DNA of 12,160 bases from Spirochaeta sp. (GTDB lineage: Bacteria; Spirochaetota; Spirochaetia; DSM-27196; Alkalispirochaetaceae): positions 1 to 12,160 of the forward strand of contig JAQIBO010000079.1 of the NCBI GenBank assembly GCA_027859055.1, in the 5' to 3' direction. Below the pieces are notes generated by a model. It ran no database searches, was not told the DNA's origin, and was given only the letters and a program-made list of their open reading frames with translations. Made by a program: the position numbers and the translations under genes. Positions 1-4,804 of this stretch are shown in pieces (positions within the stretch are counted from its first letter, which is position 1; the number at the start of each line of letters is the position of its first letter).

Positions 1-73
1 GTTACAATAATTCGGGAATACCGGAAAAGAGATTAGAACCCGGGAATCAGTTACTATTACGCGGGAATCGTGT

Positions 74-220
74 TCACAATATCTTGGGACAACGGAAAAA
101 AACAGCGCGGACGTCTACATGGCCAAGAGTGGCCATCCGCCCTGCGGCGGCGTCATCGATATCAACGCTCTGGGATAGGGAATGTATGAAAAGAGAGCTG
201 AACAGTCCGTGGTTGTTCAT
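74..220 (-). pseudogene. Start of a third gene of the DUF4007 operon, interrupted after 48 codons
   Basis: The ATG at 220-218 overlaps the stop of the preceding gene (ATGA), which is typical of translational coupling. The frame encodes 48 residues beginning MNNHGLFSSLFIHSL and stops with TGA at 76-74. A run of seven A (T on the coding strand) lies at 96-102. Reading one T fewer there opens a frame that runs to the window edge without a stop. I therefore read this as the first part of a longer gene that is frameshifted, or phase-variable, or has been truncated by recombination. The family is not recognised. A start of the type 'GLF..(F/Y)' occurs in some modification or helicase proteins, but this is too short to assign. 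Confidence 0.4.
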
Positions 221-687
221 AACGCAAGGGTCTCCCGTTGGTCTACAACAAAGGTGTGTTGGCGAAATCGGCGAAAGGGATACTCGGCGATCGCTTTATC
301 AAAAGCCATTACAAATACGAGGGCAGGTTTGCTGCGGGGCTGCCGTGATTCTACCAAGGCGGCAAAGCGTTGTGCGGCGTCGCTCATGCCGCTCCAGGTA
401 GCTTTGAGAAACTCAATACCGGAAACGATGAGTACGTCTTTCTCAGCCTGTTCGGTAAGAAAATCGAAGAGGTGTTCAGGGGTGTAGCGCACGAGCTCCG
501 CCGCCTGCGAGGAATTGGCGTCCAGCACATCCAGCAGATCGATGTGCTGGGCGTTGGATTTCTCACCGAGCTTGGCAGCCCATTCTCTCTGCTCTTGCAC
601 TTGATGGGTCATGACTATGCACCCGCGGCCCCTCTCCCGTTGTGAGACGGAGATCACCAAATCGACGATATCTATCGGGTCACGCAT
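217..687 (-). CDS. Small degenerate P-loop-like protein of a defence-type operon (BrxF-like fold?)
   Basis: A 156-aa cytoplasmic protein with an alternating strand/helix pattern. A first hydrophobic strand lies at about 22-28, a second at about 48-54, a Walker-B-like strand at 85-94 (VLIVSGIEFL), and two more at 122-128 and 144-149. The position where a Walker A loop (GxxxxGK[ST]) should follow strand one reads THQVQEQR, so nucleotide binding is probably lost. Size and topology resemble BrxF, the small P-loop protein of BREX type 3, but I do not see BrxF's own motifs, so this is an analogy. The start overlaps the end of the upstream DUF4007 gene by 16 bases, and the stop overlaps the next start by ATGA. 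It is therefore translated as part of a three-gene unit. It could instead be an unrelated partner protein of DUF4007. Confidence 0.6.
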   Translation of the reverse strand: MRDPIDIVDLVISVSQRERGRGCIVMTHQVQEQREWAAKLGEKSNAQHIDLLDVLDANSSQAAELVRYTPEHLFDFLTEQAEKDVLIVSGIEFLKATWSGMSDAAQRFAALVESRQPRSKPALVFVMAFDKAIAEYPFRRFRQHTFVVDQRETLAL

Positions 688-1616
688 GGTGCACGTCCTT
701 CGAAGTACGCGGTGAGGAACTCTTCATAGGAAAAATCTGGAATGAGTCTGATTTGGTCCAGACTATGGGTGGTCTCATATCGAAGCCAGCCGCGGCGGTG
801 AAGTGTTTCGATAATCTCCCGCAGAGCGTCGGCGTGGAGCGCAAAGAGCGCCGCCGGGTTGCCGGGACTCTGGACAAACTCATTCACCTCAAAGACGGTG
901 CTCTGGTGCTCCAGCATGTACCGATAGATCATCCCACAAAACAGCGCGAGCTCGACGTCCCGGCGTCGTGCCAGTGAGTAGTGCCCGGTATGTGACTCCT
1001 GAAGAACGCCCAGTGTGGCAAGCTTCTTTTCGGTATACGCGTCAATGACGAAATTGACCTCTTCTTGCACGACCTTCTTGATCGTGCGGTCGCTGTACTG
1101 TCCGACCAACTCCCGACGAAACCACGTATTCCACTCCAGATGGGTCATCGGTTCTTCCTCTACCAGCAAGCGGTTGAAGACATCGTACCAAACCAAGTTT
1201 CCTACCGATCCGGCGCCGCAGTAATGACACCACTCAAGGGTGCCCGCACGCTCAAGGAAGAGATCGTGTTGGGCGACCAGCCTGCCAAAGGTGGTAAGTG
1301 TCTGGGCACCGCGCCTTACGATCCCCATGGCGACTCCCATGCTGACGTAGGCTTCTATCGCGCGGTTTGGGAGACCGGTCTCGTCCATAATGACCGCCCG
1401 GGTAATGCGCTTCTCTTCTCGATACTTCCACAGAGTGCTGATCACCCGAGACAGTTGATCCGAGTCCAAGGTGTACCCGTTTGAAAGTTGGAGCTTGCGA
1501 CGTGCTGCGCCGTTGTCCGGTGAAACACGTTTGTTCGATACGTAGCTCTCAGAGAAAAGGTCCTCTTGGAGCCCCTCTGGAGGGTCCTGTTCGGATAGAC
1601 CGTCAGTTGTTGCCAT
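672..1616 (-). CDS. DUF4007-family protein
   Basis: A 314-aa protein without signal peptide or membrane segment. Residues about 45-115 look like a winged/helix-turn-helix domain: a helix with RVISTLWKYREEKRI, then a recognition-like helix near 77-92, ending in LTTFGRLV. This is followed by the feature I use to call DUF4007, an aromatic motif at 129-133 (WCHYC) and WYDVFN at 143-148. The rest is helical. DUF4007 genes are known mainly from defence islands, including those beside DNA phosphorothioation and other modification systems; their biochemistry is not established. Two starts compete, GTG at 1619 and ATG at 1616. I prefer ATG because the promoter's predicted +1 falls at about 1619. Two cysteines in the motif (C130, C133) could bind metal, but no second pair is obvious. 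Confidence 0.6.
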   Translation of the reverse strand: MATTDGLSEQDPPEGLQEDLFSESYVSNKRVSPDNGAARRKLQLSNGYTLDSDQLSRVISTLWKYREEKRITRAVIMDETGLPNRAIEAYVSMGVAMGIVRRGAQTLTTFGRLVAQHDLFLERAGTLEWCHYCGAGSVGNLVWYDVFNRLLVEEEPMTHLEWNTWFRRELVGQYSDRTIKKVVQEEVNFVIDAYTEKKLATLGVLQESHTGHYSLARRRDVELALFCGMIYRYMLEHQSTVFEVNEFVQSPGNPAALFALHADALREIIETLHRRGWLRYETTHSLDQIRLIPDFSYEEFLTAYFEGRAPCVTR

Positions 1617-1625
1617 CACTTGAGT

Positions 1626-1654
1626 ATTCTACATTCACCCGTGAGGGTTTGCAA
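1626..1654 (-). promoter_or_regulatory. Sigma-70-type promoter of the DUF4007 operon, near-leaderless
   Basis: On the minus strand a -35 TTGCAA (1654-1649) is followed, after exactly 17 bases, by a -10 TAGAAT (1631-1626), one base off consensus. The expected +1 at about 1619 leaves only some three bases before the ATG at 1616, and no Shine-Dalgarno is present. The spacer holds a small palindrome TCACCCGTGA (1636-1645) that could be an operator half-site. Confidence 0.55.
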
Positions 1655-1728
1655 TCGCGCATACTTTTTTGGAGATACCAATCTCGATGATGATGAATAC
1701 AGTGCGACGAGTATCCGCGGTCACGCAC

Positions 1729-1759
1729 CAGTGGTGAACCTTCAAACGATTCACCACTG
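1729..1759 (-). terminator. Perfect 10-bp hairpin just after the 154-aa gene
   Basis: CAGTGGTGAA (1729-1738) pairs perfectly with TTCACCACTG (1750-1759) around an 11-base loop. It starts seven bases beyond the stop of the minus-strand gene ending at 1766. No T-tract follows on the minus strand, so it is not a classical intrinsic terminator. It could end or protect the transcript, or insulate the DUF4007 promoter region downstream. Confidence 0.4.
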
Positions 1760-1765
1760 CCTCCC

Positions 1766-2230
1766 TCACTGCGACGCCGCGCTGATGACCAGAATCGTCC
1801 ACAACGTAGACATGATCACCCCGGGGATCGCCGCGGCGCGCCGGTTCTTGCGCTGCGCCTCATCACGGTACCCGTTGCGATAACTCATCTCGTTGACATC
1901 GTCGGGGATGTAGCGCGGGGTCGGGCTGCTGCCGTTGGCAATCAGCACCGTCACGCCGGTTCCCAGCCACGAAAACAGGCCGCCGGCAAAAAAGCCGCCA
2001 AAGCCCCACCCCACTGCCGAGTGACTGTCCTCCGCCGCCATCACCCCCTGGTTGTACGAGTCCGCGCTGCTGCGCGTATCCTCGGCAAACGGTACCAGCG
2101 CGTCACGACGCACCCCACCGGTAAAACCGAACTGACCCGATTCCCCGGCCGGTGCCGGCAGAGGTTGTGCAAAGAGCGCCGCGGGAGCGAGAAGGGAAAT
2201 AATCAGAACCGTTGCAATAAGCCGTTTCAT
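1766..2230 (-). CDS. Exported small membrane protein, unrecognised
   Basis: A 154-aa protein. The first 21 residues form a clear signal peptide: KR, a hydrophobic core, and the A-L-F-A|Q cleavage site. There is no lipobox cysteine. After a short acidic stretch, a glycine/aromatic-rich hydrophobic segment (about 72-100) and a second one at the C-terminus (about 131-153) could span a membrane, separated by a polar loop with Y-x-x-G-Y. The start is fixed by a strong AGGAGG seven bases upstream of ATG (2238-2233). An imperfect hairpin (2270-2295) lies further up in the leader. It stands between the RelE toxin and the defence pair, 157 bases after the toxin stop, so it probably has its own promoter, though none is convincing. 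The family is unknown to me. Envelope location is inferred from the segments only. Confidence 0.75.
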   Translation of the reverse strand: MKRLIATVLIISLLAPAALFAQPLPAPAGESGQFGFTGGVRRDALVPFAEDTRSSADSYNQGVMAAEDSHSAVGWGFGGFFAGGLFSWLGTGVTVLIANGSSPTPRYIPDDVNEMSYRNGYRDEAQRKNRRAAAIPGVIMSTLWTILVISAASQ

Positions 2231-2387
2231 AGAAGCCTCCTGAAGAACGTGTTGGAGACATCATTGCAAGCGCCGTGCCATGCGCCGCACAGCGCTGGTT
2301 TGCACGAATTTCGGCCGCCTTCAGGCCCTCCTGCGCCGTGGCGGGGGGGTCACCGTGACTGTGGTTCCGTGGAGGTGGTAACTGGAG

Positions 2388-2639
2388 TTACGTCTGGATC
2401 CGATGCCCCACTTTCACGACGACAACGGTAACATCGGTGTCAATGATCTCGTAGAGAATCCGATACGTACCGACACGGACTCGGTACCGTTCCTGCCCGG
2501 ATAGTTTCTCGCATCCTGGAGGACGCGGATCATCACCCAGAGACCCGATCCGTTGCACAATACGACGGACATCGCGACTGGGAACACGTCGGAGGTCCTT
2601 CGAAACCGACGCGTTTACGCGCAGATTATATCTTGCCAT
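2388..2639 (-). CDS. RelE/ParE-superfamily toxin
   Basis: An 83-aa toxin with the RelE/ParE fold pattern. It has an N-terminal strand (ARYNLRVNAS), two helices with basic residues (VSKDLRRVP...VRRIVQRI), a 'P..P.GCEKLSG' turn, then the core strands YRVRVGTYRILYEI and VTVVVVKVGHR. Members of this family are usually ribosome-dependent mRNA interferases or, in ParE, gyrase poisons. The core pattern favours RelE, but the two cannot be separated by eye. The reading frame runs upstream to 2702, but the ATG at 2639 is the right start: it overlaps the last 14 bases of the antitoxin gene and begins the family's usual first strand. It forms a complete module with the RHH antitoxin just upstream and should be co-transcribed with it. 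It shows no truncation. Confidence 0.85.
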   Translation of the reverse strand: MARYNLRVNASVSKDLRRVPSRDVRRIVQRIGSLGDDPRPPGCEKLSGQERYRVRVGTYRILYEIIDTDVTVVVVKVGHRIQT

Positions 2640-2859
2640 CCGCCTTGAGTTGGTCCAGAAACGTTTGGTACGAAACGGTTGGCTCGGCAACCCGATCGGC
2701 AAAGGCGGCGAGGTCCTCCTGGTCTTCTTCCAACAATCGACGCGCCGCTTCGTTTATCAGACCGGATATCGTGGCATCCGTCTGCGCAGCCTTGAGACGC
2801 AGAGCGGTGTATATGTCGGGGTCAAGATAGACGGTTGACCGTTTTGGCTTAGTGTCCAT
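2626..2859 (-). CDS. Ribbon-helix-helix (CopG/RHH) antitoxin
   Basis: A 77-aa protein. Residues 7-12 (RSTVYL) are the DNA-binding strand of an RHH dimer, followed by helix A (about 14-27) and helix B (about 29-44, ending AARRLLEE). The acidic C-terminal tail (about 45-77, DLAAFADRVAEPTVSYQTF) is the usual toxin-wrapping arm. It should neutralise the RelE-like toxin encoded immediately downstream with a 14-base overlap, and repress its own promoter by binding the inverted repeat around the -10 element. There is no Shine-Dalgarno, and the -10 hexamer ends five bases before the ATG, so translation is probably leaderless. Confidence 0.85.
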   Translation of the reverse strand: MDTKPKRSTVYLDPDIYTALRLKAAQTDATISGLINEAARRLLEEDQEDLAAFADRVAEPTVSYQTFLDQLKADGKI

Positions 2860-2893
2860 ATGACATTATAGCATTATAACGTTTTGATGTCAT
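2860..2893 (-). promoter_or_regulatory. Promoter and operator of the RHH-RelE toxin-antitoxin operon
   Basis: On the minus strand, ATGACA (2893-2888) serves as -35, then 17 bases, then a perfect TATAAT (2870-2865) as -10. A second TATAAT lies at 2878-2873, giving a TATAATG direct repeat. ATGACAT/ATGTCAT arms (2860-2866 and 2887-2893) form an inverted repeat with a 20-base centre that encloses the -10 and touches the -35. This is what an autoregulating RHH antitoxin would be expected to bind. Confidence 0.65.
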
Positions 2894-3020
2894 CTGTGCT
2901 GTTGGTAGAATCGCGCAGCAGTCGAGGGGTTAGACCAGGCCGCTTCTCTATCGTGTTATTCGTGGGAAGTGGAATCCGTCGCCCGAATCGGCCGGAAGGC
3001 ACGGGCGCGCGTCGCGTGCA
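2894..3020. other. Intergenic stretch, no gene seen
   Basis: Upstream flank of the toxin-antitoxin promoter. The minus strand holds a 26-codon open frame that starts at an ATG inside the adjacent 10-bp repeats and ends before 2960. Nothing recognisable is encoded. Confidence 0.4.
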
Positions 3021-3056
3021 GCCCGGTGGGATTCATTGGGAGTCATTGGGATTCAC
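3021..3056. repeat. 10-bp tandem repeat, copy A
   Basis: About three units of the form ATTCATTGGG/AGTCATTGGG, preceded by GCCCGGT. The same GCCCGGT plus repeat arrangement recurs at 3362-3398, so the two form an imperfect direct repeat of about 36 bases around the decayed DUF1778/GNAT pair. Read on the minus strand each unit contains ATGA or GTGA, a stop overlapping a possible start. Confidence 0.6.
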
Positions 3057-3217
3057 CTGCCCCAGGAATGGACGCCGCGGGGGATGGTAGCGGAGTCCAC
3101 AAAAACGCCCGCGGGTTCGTGCTCTCCTTTTTTGGAGGCGGGTAACATCGGGGGTGCGAATGATTCCCGGTCGTGAACTCCAGTATCCAGTTCTTCAAAC
3201 GTGCGCGTCCAGGTCAC
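3053..3217 (-). pseudogene. Collapsed GNAT-type toxin (TacT-like) remnant
   Basis: A 54-codon frame starting with GTG that overlaps the upstream stop by GTGA. The first residues, TWTRTFEELDTGVHDRESF, match the typical start of GNAT toxins of DUF1778-GNAT pairs, in which 'HDR..F.CG...L' follows. Here the acetyl-CoA-binding core is absent and only a short unrelated-looking tail (MLPASKKGEHEPAG...) follows before a stop inside repeat A. Intact toxins of this kind acetylate charged tRNA and are about 160-175 aa. This piece cannot be active. The call rests on the N-terminal motif and on the antitoxin-like fragment just upstream. Confidence 0.5.
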
Positions 3218-3387
3218 CGGTAGCCCTGTTCTTTCGTATACGAGACGGCATCACGTAACGCCTCGTTTGGTTCCGATGCCTTCTCACACGCAGCTATGAA
3301 GGTGTCGAACATCTCGTCCTGGAGAACGGTCTTATTGTAATCCTTCAGCAATTCGGTTGCCGCCCGGTTGGGTTCATTGGGATTCAT
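3214..3387 (-). pseudogene. DUF1778-type (TacA-like) antitoxin lacking its DNA-binding half
   Basis: A 57-residue frame whose body, from AATELLKDYNKTVLQDEM through FIAACEKASEPNEALRDA, resembles the C-terminal toxin-neutralising part of DUF1778 antitoxins (the 'f..f..a......PN.aLr.A' pattern). The N-terminal RHH half is missing. Its place is taken by MNPNEPN, which is encoded by the 10-bp repeats of copy B. The ATG at 3387 overlaps the stop of the Rpn remnant (ATGA), so it might still be translated by coupling. It is followed with a GTGA overlap by the GNAT remnant. This supports a former TacAT-type pair that was broken at both outer ends. Confidence 0.5.
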
Positions 3388-3398
3388 GGGGAGTCAGG
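3362..3398. repeat. 10-bp tandem repeat, copy B
   Basis: GGTTCATTGG/GATTCATGGG/GAGTCAGG units directly after GCCCGGTT, matching copy A. It contains the stop codon of the Rpn remnant and the start codon of the DUF1778-like fragment. Confidence 0.6.
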
Positions 3399-3710
3399 AC
3401 TGAGGGCGCGTACCTCTTCGTGGGAAAGACGACTGTACCGAACGATCTTTTCTACATCTTCACCGGCAACGAGCATTTCCAGGGCTATTTCTCGCCGTTC
3501 CCGATACCGTCCGTCTTCTTCACCCTTCTGGATGCCGATTTGCTCACCCTTCTGGATCCCGATCTGTTCACCCTTCTGGATGCCGATCTGTTCACCTTCG
3601 GTGTACCCTTTCTGTATCAATTGTTCCGCCGTGGTCAAAAGCCCCTCCTTGATATGCCGCTGGTGTACAACCAGATCAATTTTATCGTACAAATCCTCTA
3701 CCGACAGCAC
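3384..3710 (-). pseudogene. C-terminal piece of a duplicated Rpn gene (possible free-standing RpnS-like antitoxin)
   Basis: About 108 codons, nearly identical to the C-terminal part of the full Rpn gene at 4526-5581. In the first 128 bases after the stop region I count six differences. It keeps the helix LSVEDLYDKIDLVVH, the QKGYTEGEQIG repeat region (three 8-residue units instead of four) and the tail ending EEVRALSPDS. The nuclease domain is gone. Just upstream, GEPAARTVL recalls GDPAVRAAL of the full protein, so an internal deletion joined two parts, and an in-frame TAG lies before it. The available starts are GTG at 3710 and, better, TTG at 3638 with a strong AAGGAGG five bases before it (3650-3644). 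In Rpn systems the separately translated C-terminal domain inhibits the nuclease, so this could be a working antitoxin rather than debris. Confidence 0.65.
3521..3592 (-). repeat. 24-bp tandem repeat, three units, in the Rpn remnant
   Basis: Three consecutive 24-base units (3521-3544, 3545-3568, 3569-3592) with only one or two base differences, encoding EQIGIQKG on the minus strand. The full gene carries four such units at 4663-4758. Confidence 0.85.
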
Positions 3711-3873
3711 CGTCCGCGCCGCCGGTTCCCCATTAATCTACAACGTAACAAGAGGGTGAATCAAAAACCCGAGTCCCCCAGTTGCGCGATCAGCACACCA
3801 CGATCGATCGTTTTCCGTCTTTCCGGCGCTTCCGACCTATAGACTATCCTTAAGCTCATCCATTCTGAGCGTG
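3711..3873. other. Gap between Rpn remnant and HigA-like gene
   Basis: No reading frame of note. It contains the TAG that cuts the remnant off (about 3740-3738) and no hairpin with a T-tract. Confidence 0.4.
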
Positions 3874-4167
3874 TCATGCGCCTCGCTTCTTGAGATGAAC
3901 TTCCGGAACCGATCCAAGCGCTCGTGCTACGCGCCGAAGGAACGCCAGCGACAGGTTCTTGTAGTTTCCTGACTCCAGGCGCGCAATCGCAGGTTGGGAT
4001 GTACCGACCCGCTCGGCAAGTTGCTTTTGGGTCATGTGCGCTTCCAGTCGGAGAGCAATCACCTCCTGGGCAATGGTGAATTCCTCTTCCAGGGCATCGT
4101 ATTCCGTCTTGAAATCGGGATCCTTACGCTCTTTCTGTACGTAGTCATCAAGATTCGTCGTTTTCAC
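3874..4167 (-). CDS. XRE-family HigA-like antitoxin, orphan
   Basis: A 97-aa protein. The N-terminus (about 1-30) carries the acidic 'KDPDFKTEYDALEEEF' stretch typical of HigA antitoxins that follow their toxin gene. Residues about 34-88 are a full helix-turn-helix domain, with LRLEAHMTQKQLAERVGTS and then QPAIARLESG as the recognition helix. Such proteins bind their own promoter and neutralise a RelE-fold HigB toxin. The start is GTG at 4167, preceded by GGAGGA at good distance and overlapping by GTGA the stop of a short fragment in the toxin position. No intact toxin gene is present, so it is an orphan that may act as repressor or as anti-addiction protein. The downstream flank has no terminator-like element. 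Confidence 0.8.
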   Translation of the reverse strand: MKTTNLDDYVQKERKDPDFKTEYDALEEEFTIAQEVIALRLEAHMTQKQLAERVGTSQPAIARLESGNYKNLSLAFLRRVARALGSVPEVHLKKRGA

Positions 4168-4274
4168 CGTTCAGTCTCCTCCAAAAACGCAGACCGAATA
4201 GCCAGGGCCCGTTCGATCTCCGAACCCTGTTTTACCCGCATCTCACTATACCATTTTTGATATCTTTCAACGAG
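4164..4274 (-). pseudogene. Toxin-position fragment upstream of the HigA-like gene
   Basis: An open frame of 36 residues (…YQKWYSEMRVKQ…ERALAIRSAFLEETER) follows an in-frame TGA and ends in a TGA overlapping the antitoxin GTG. Codon usage and coupling suggest that it is the tail of a former gene. The only internal ATG would give 25 residues. I do not recognise it, and it does not show the HigB strand motifs, so calling it toxin is positional only. Confidence 0.3.
4245..4253 (-). promoter_or_regulatory. Possible extended -10 promoter for the HigA-like gene
   Basis: TGG-TATAGT on the minus strand fits the extended -10 pattern TGnTATAAT with one mismatch. The nearest -35-like TTGAAA is only 14 bases upstream, so the call rests on the extended -10. 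It would give a leader of about 70 bases. Confidence 0.3.
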
Positions 4275-4277
4275 TCA

Positions 4278-4424
4278 CTATCCAATCCTCTTTCCGTTCT
4301 CCACCAGCTTGCGCCACTGGTCGCGTCGCTTCTCCGTAGCGATAATCTCCAGCGGTACAGACAACCACCGGCGCCACGGTGCTTCCCAAAGTCGTTGAAT
4401 TGAACGATCCGGTTCAGCGGCGTG
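4278..4424 (-). pseudogene. Coding fragment with similarity to the end of the 344-aa gene
   Basis: A stop-to-stop frame of 48 residues without an ATG. It includes EPDRSIQRLWEAPWRRWL and ends ENGKRIG. The DNA of 4367-4410 aligns without gaps to 5607-5650, which holds the last codons of the 344-aa gene and the bases after them: CGCCACGGTGCTT is identical and the following bases are about two-thirds identical. The frame is also the same, DRSIQRLWEAPW against HRSVH-stop-LHKAPW. The function is unknown. The similarity suggests that 5607-5650 belongs to the duplicated Rpn unit or that the 344-aa gene once ran further. Confidence 0.35.
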
Positions 4425-4474
4425 TTACGGTGGAATGAAGGTCTGTTTGAAGCGGAATAGACACCGCGGCGAGG

Positions 4475-4540
4475 TGACTCCCAATGAACGTCACGTGGAG
4501 ATGTCGTCTATGTGGGTGCCGGGAGTCATTGAGAGTCAGA
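4475..4540. repeat. 10-bp repeat, copy C, with an inverted unit
   Basis: Two units (GGGAGTCATT, GAGAGTCAGA at 4521-4540) carry the stop codon of the full Rpn gene, as copy B does for the truncated one. An inverted unit at 4475-4488 gives an 8-bp stem (TGACTCCC with GGGAGTCA) around a 38-base loop, which could fold at the end of the rpn transcript. Confidence 0.5.
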
Positions 4541-4804
4541 ACTGAGGGCGCGCACCTCTTCTTGGGAAAGACGGCTGTAGCGAACGATCTTTTCAACATC
4601 TTCACCGGCAACGAGCATTTCCAGGGCTATTTCTCGCCGCTCCCGATACCGTCCGTCTTCTTCACCCTTCTGGATGCCGATCTGTTCACCCTTCTGGATG
4701 CCAATCTGTTCACCTTTCTGGATTCCGATTTGCTCACCCTTCTGGATGCCGATCTGTTCACCTTCGGTGTACCCTTTCTTTATCAATTGTTCCGCCGTGG
4801 TCAA
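4526..4804 (-). CDS. Possible internally translated RpnS-like small protein
   Basis: An in-frame internal product of the rpn gene, 92 residues from TTG at 4804 (TTAEQLIKKGYTEGEQIG...). The Shine-Dalgarno AAGGAGG at 4816-4810 is stronger and better spaced than that of the full-length gene. The product holds the complete repeat helix and tail, and no catalytic residue. This corresponds to the RpnS antitoxins described within Rpn genes, whose dimerising helix carries four-residue repeats of variable number; EQIG-IQKG is two such units. TTG is a weak start codon, so expression is a prediction. Confidence 0.45.
   Translation of the reverse strand: MTTAEQLIKKGYTEGEQIGIQKGEQIGIQKGEQIGIQKGEQIGIQKGEEDGRYRERREIALEMLVAGEDVEKIVRYSRLSQEEVRALSSDSQ

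Noticed and set aside
13..68. Three CGGGAAT motifs (13-19, 41-47, 62-68) as an operator array
   Set aside because: Spacing is irregular (28 and 21 bases) and the motif is short. They may be inside the shifted third gene.
2270..2295. Imperfect hairpin upstream of the 154-aa gene as a terminator of the toxin operon
   Set aside because: The stem needs a wobble pair and no T-tract follows. In GC-rich DNA this can occur by chance.
2640..2702. Longer toxin start at 2702
   Set aside because: The added residues fall inside the antitoxin frame and precede the first strand of the RelE fold. The ATG at 2639 gives the usual size and overlap.
3521..3592. 24-bp repeats as a CRISPR array
   Set aside because: Units are directly adjacent without spacers and lie within a coding frame.
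4414..4611. Minus-strand frame of 65 codons across the end of rpn
   Set aside because: It overlaps the rpn C-terminus in another frame, and its composition (His/Arg/Ser) looks random.
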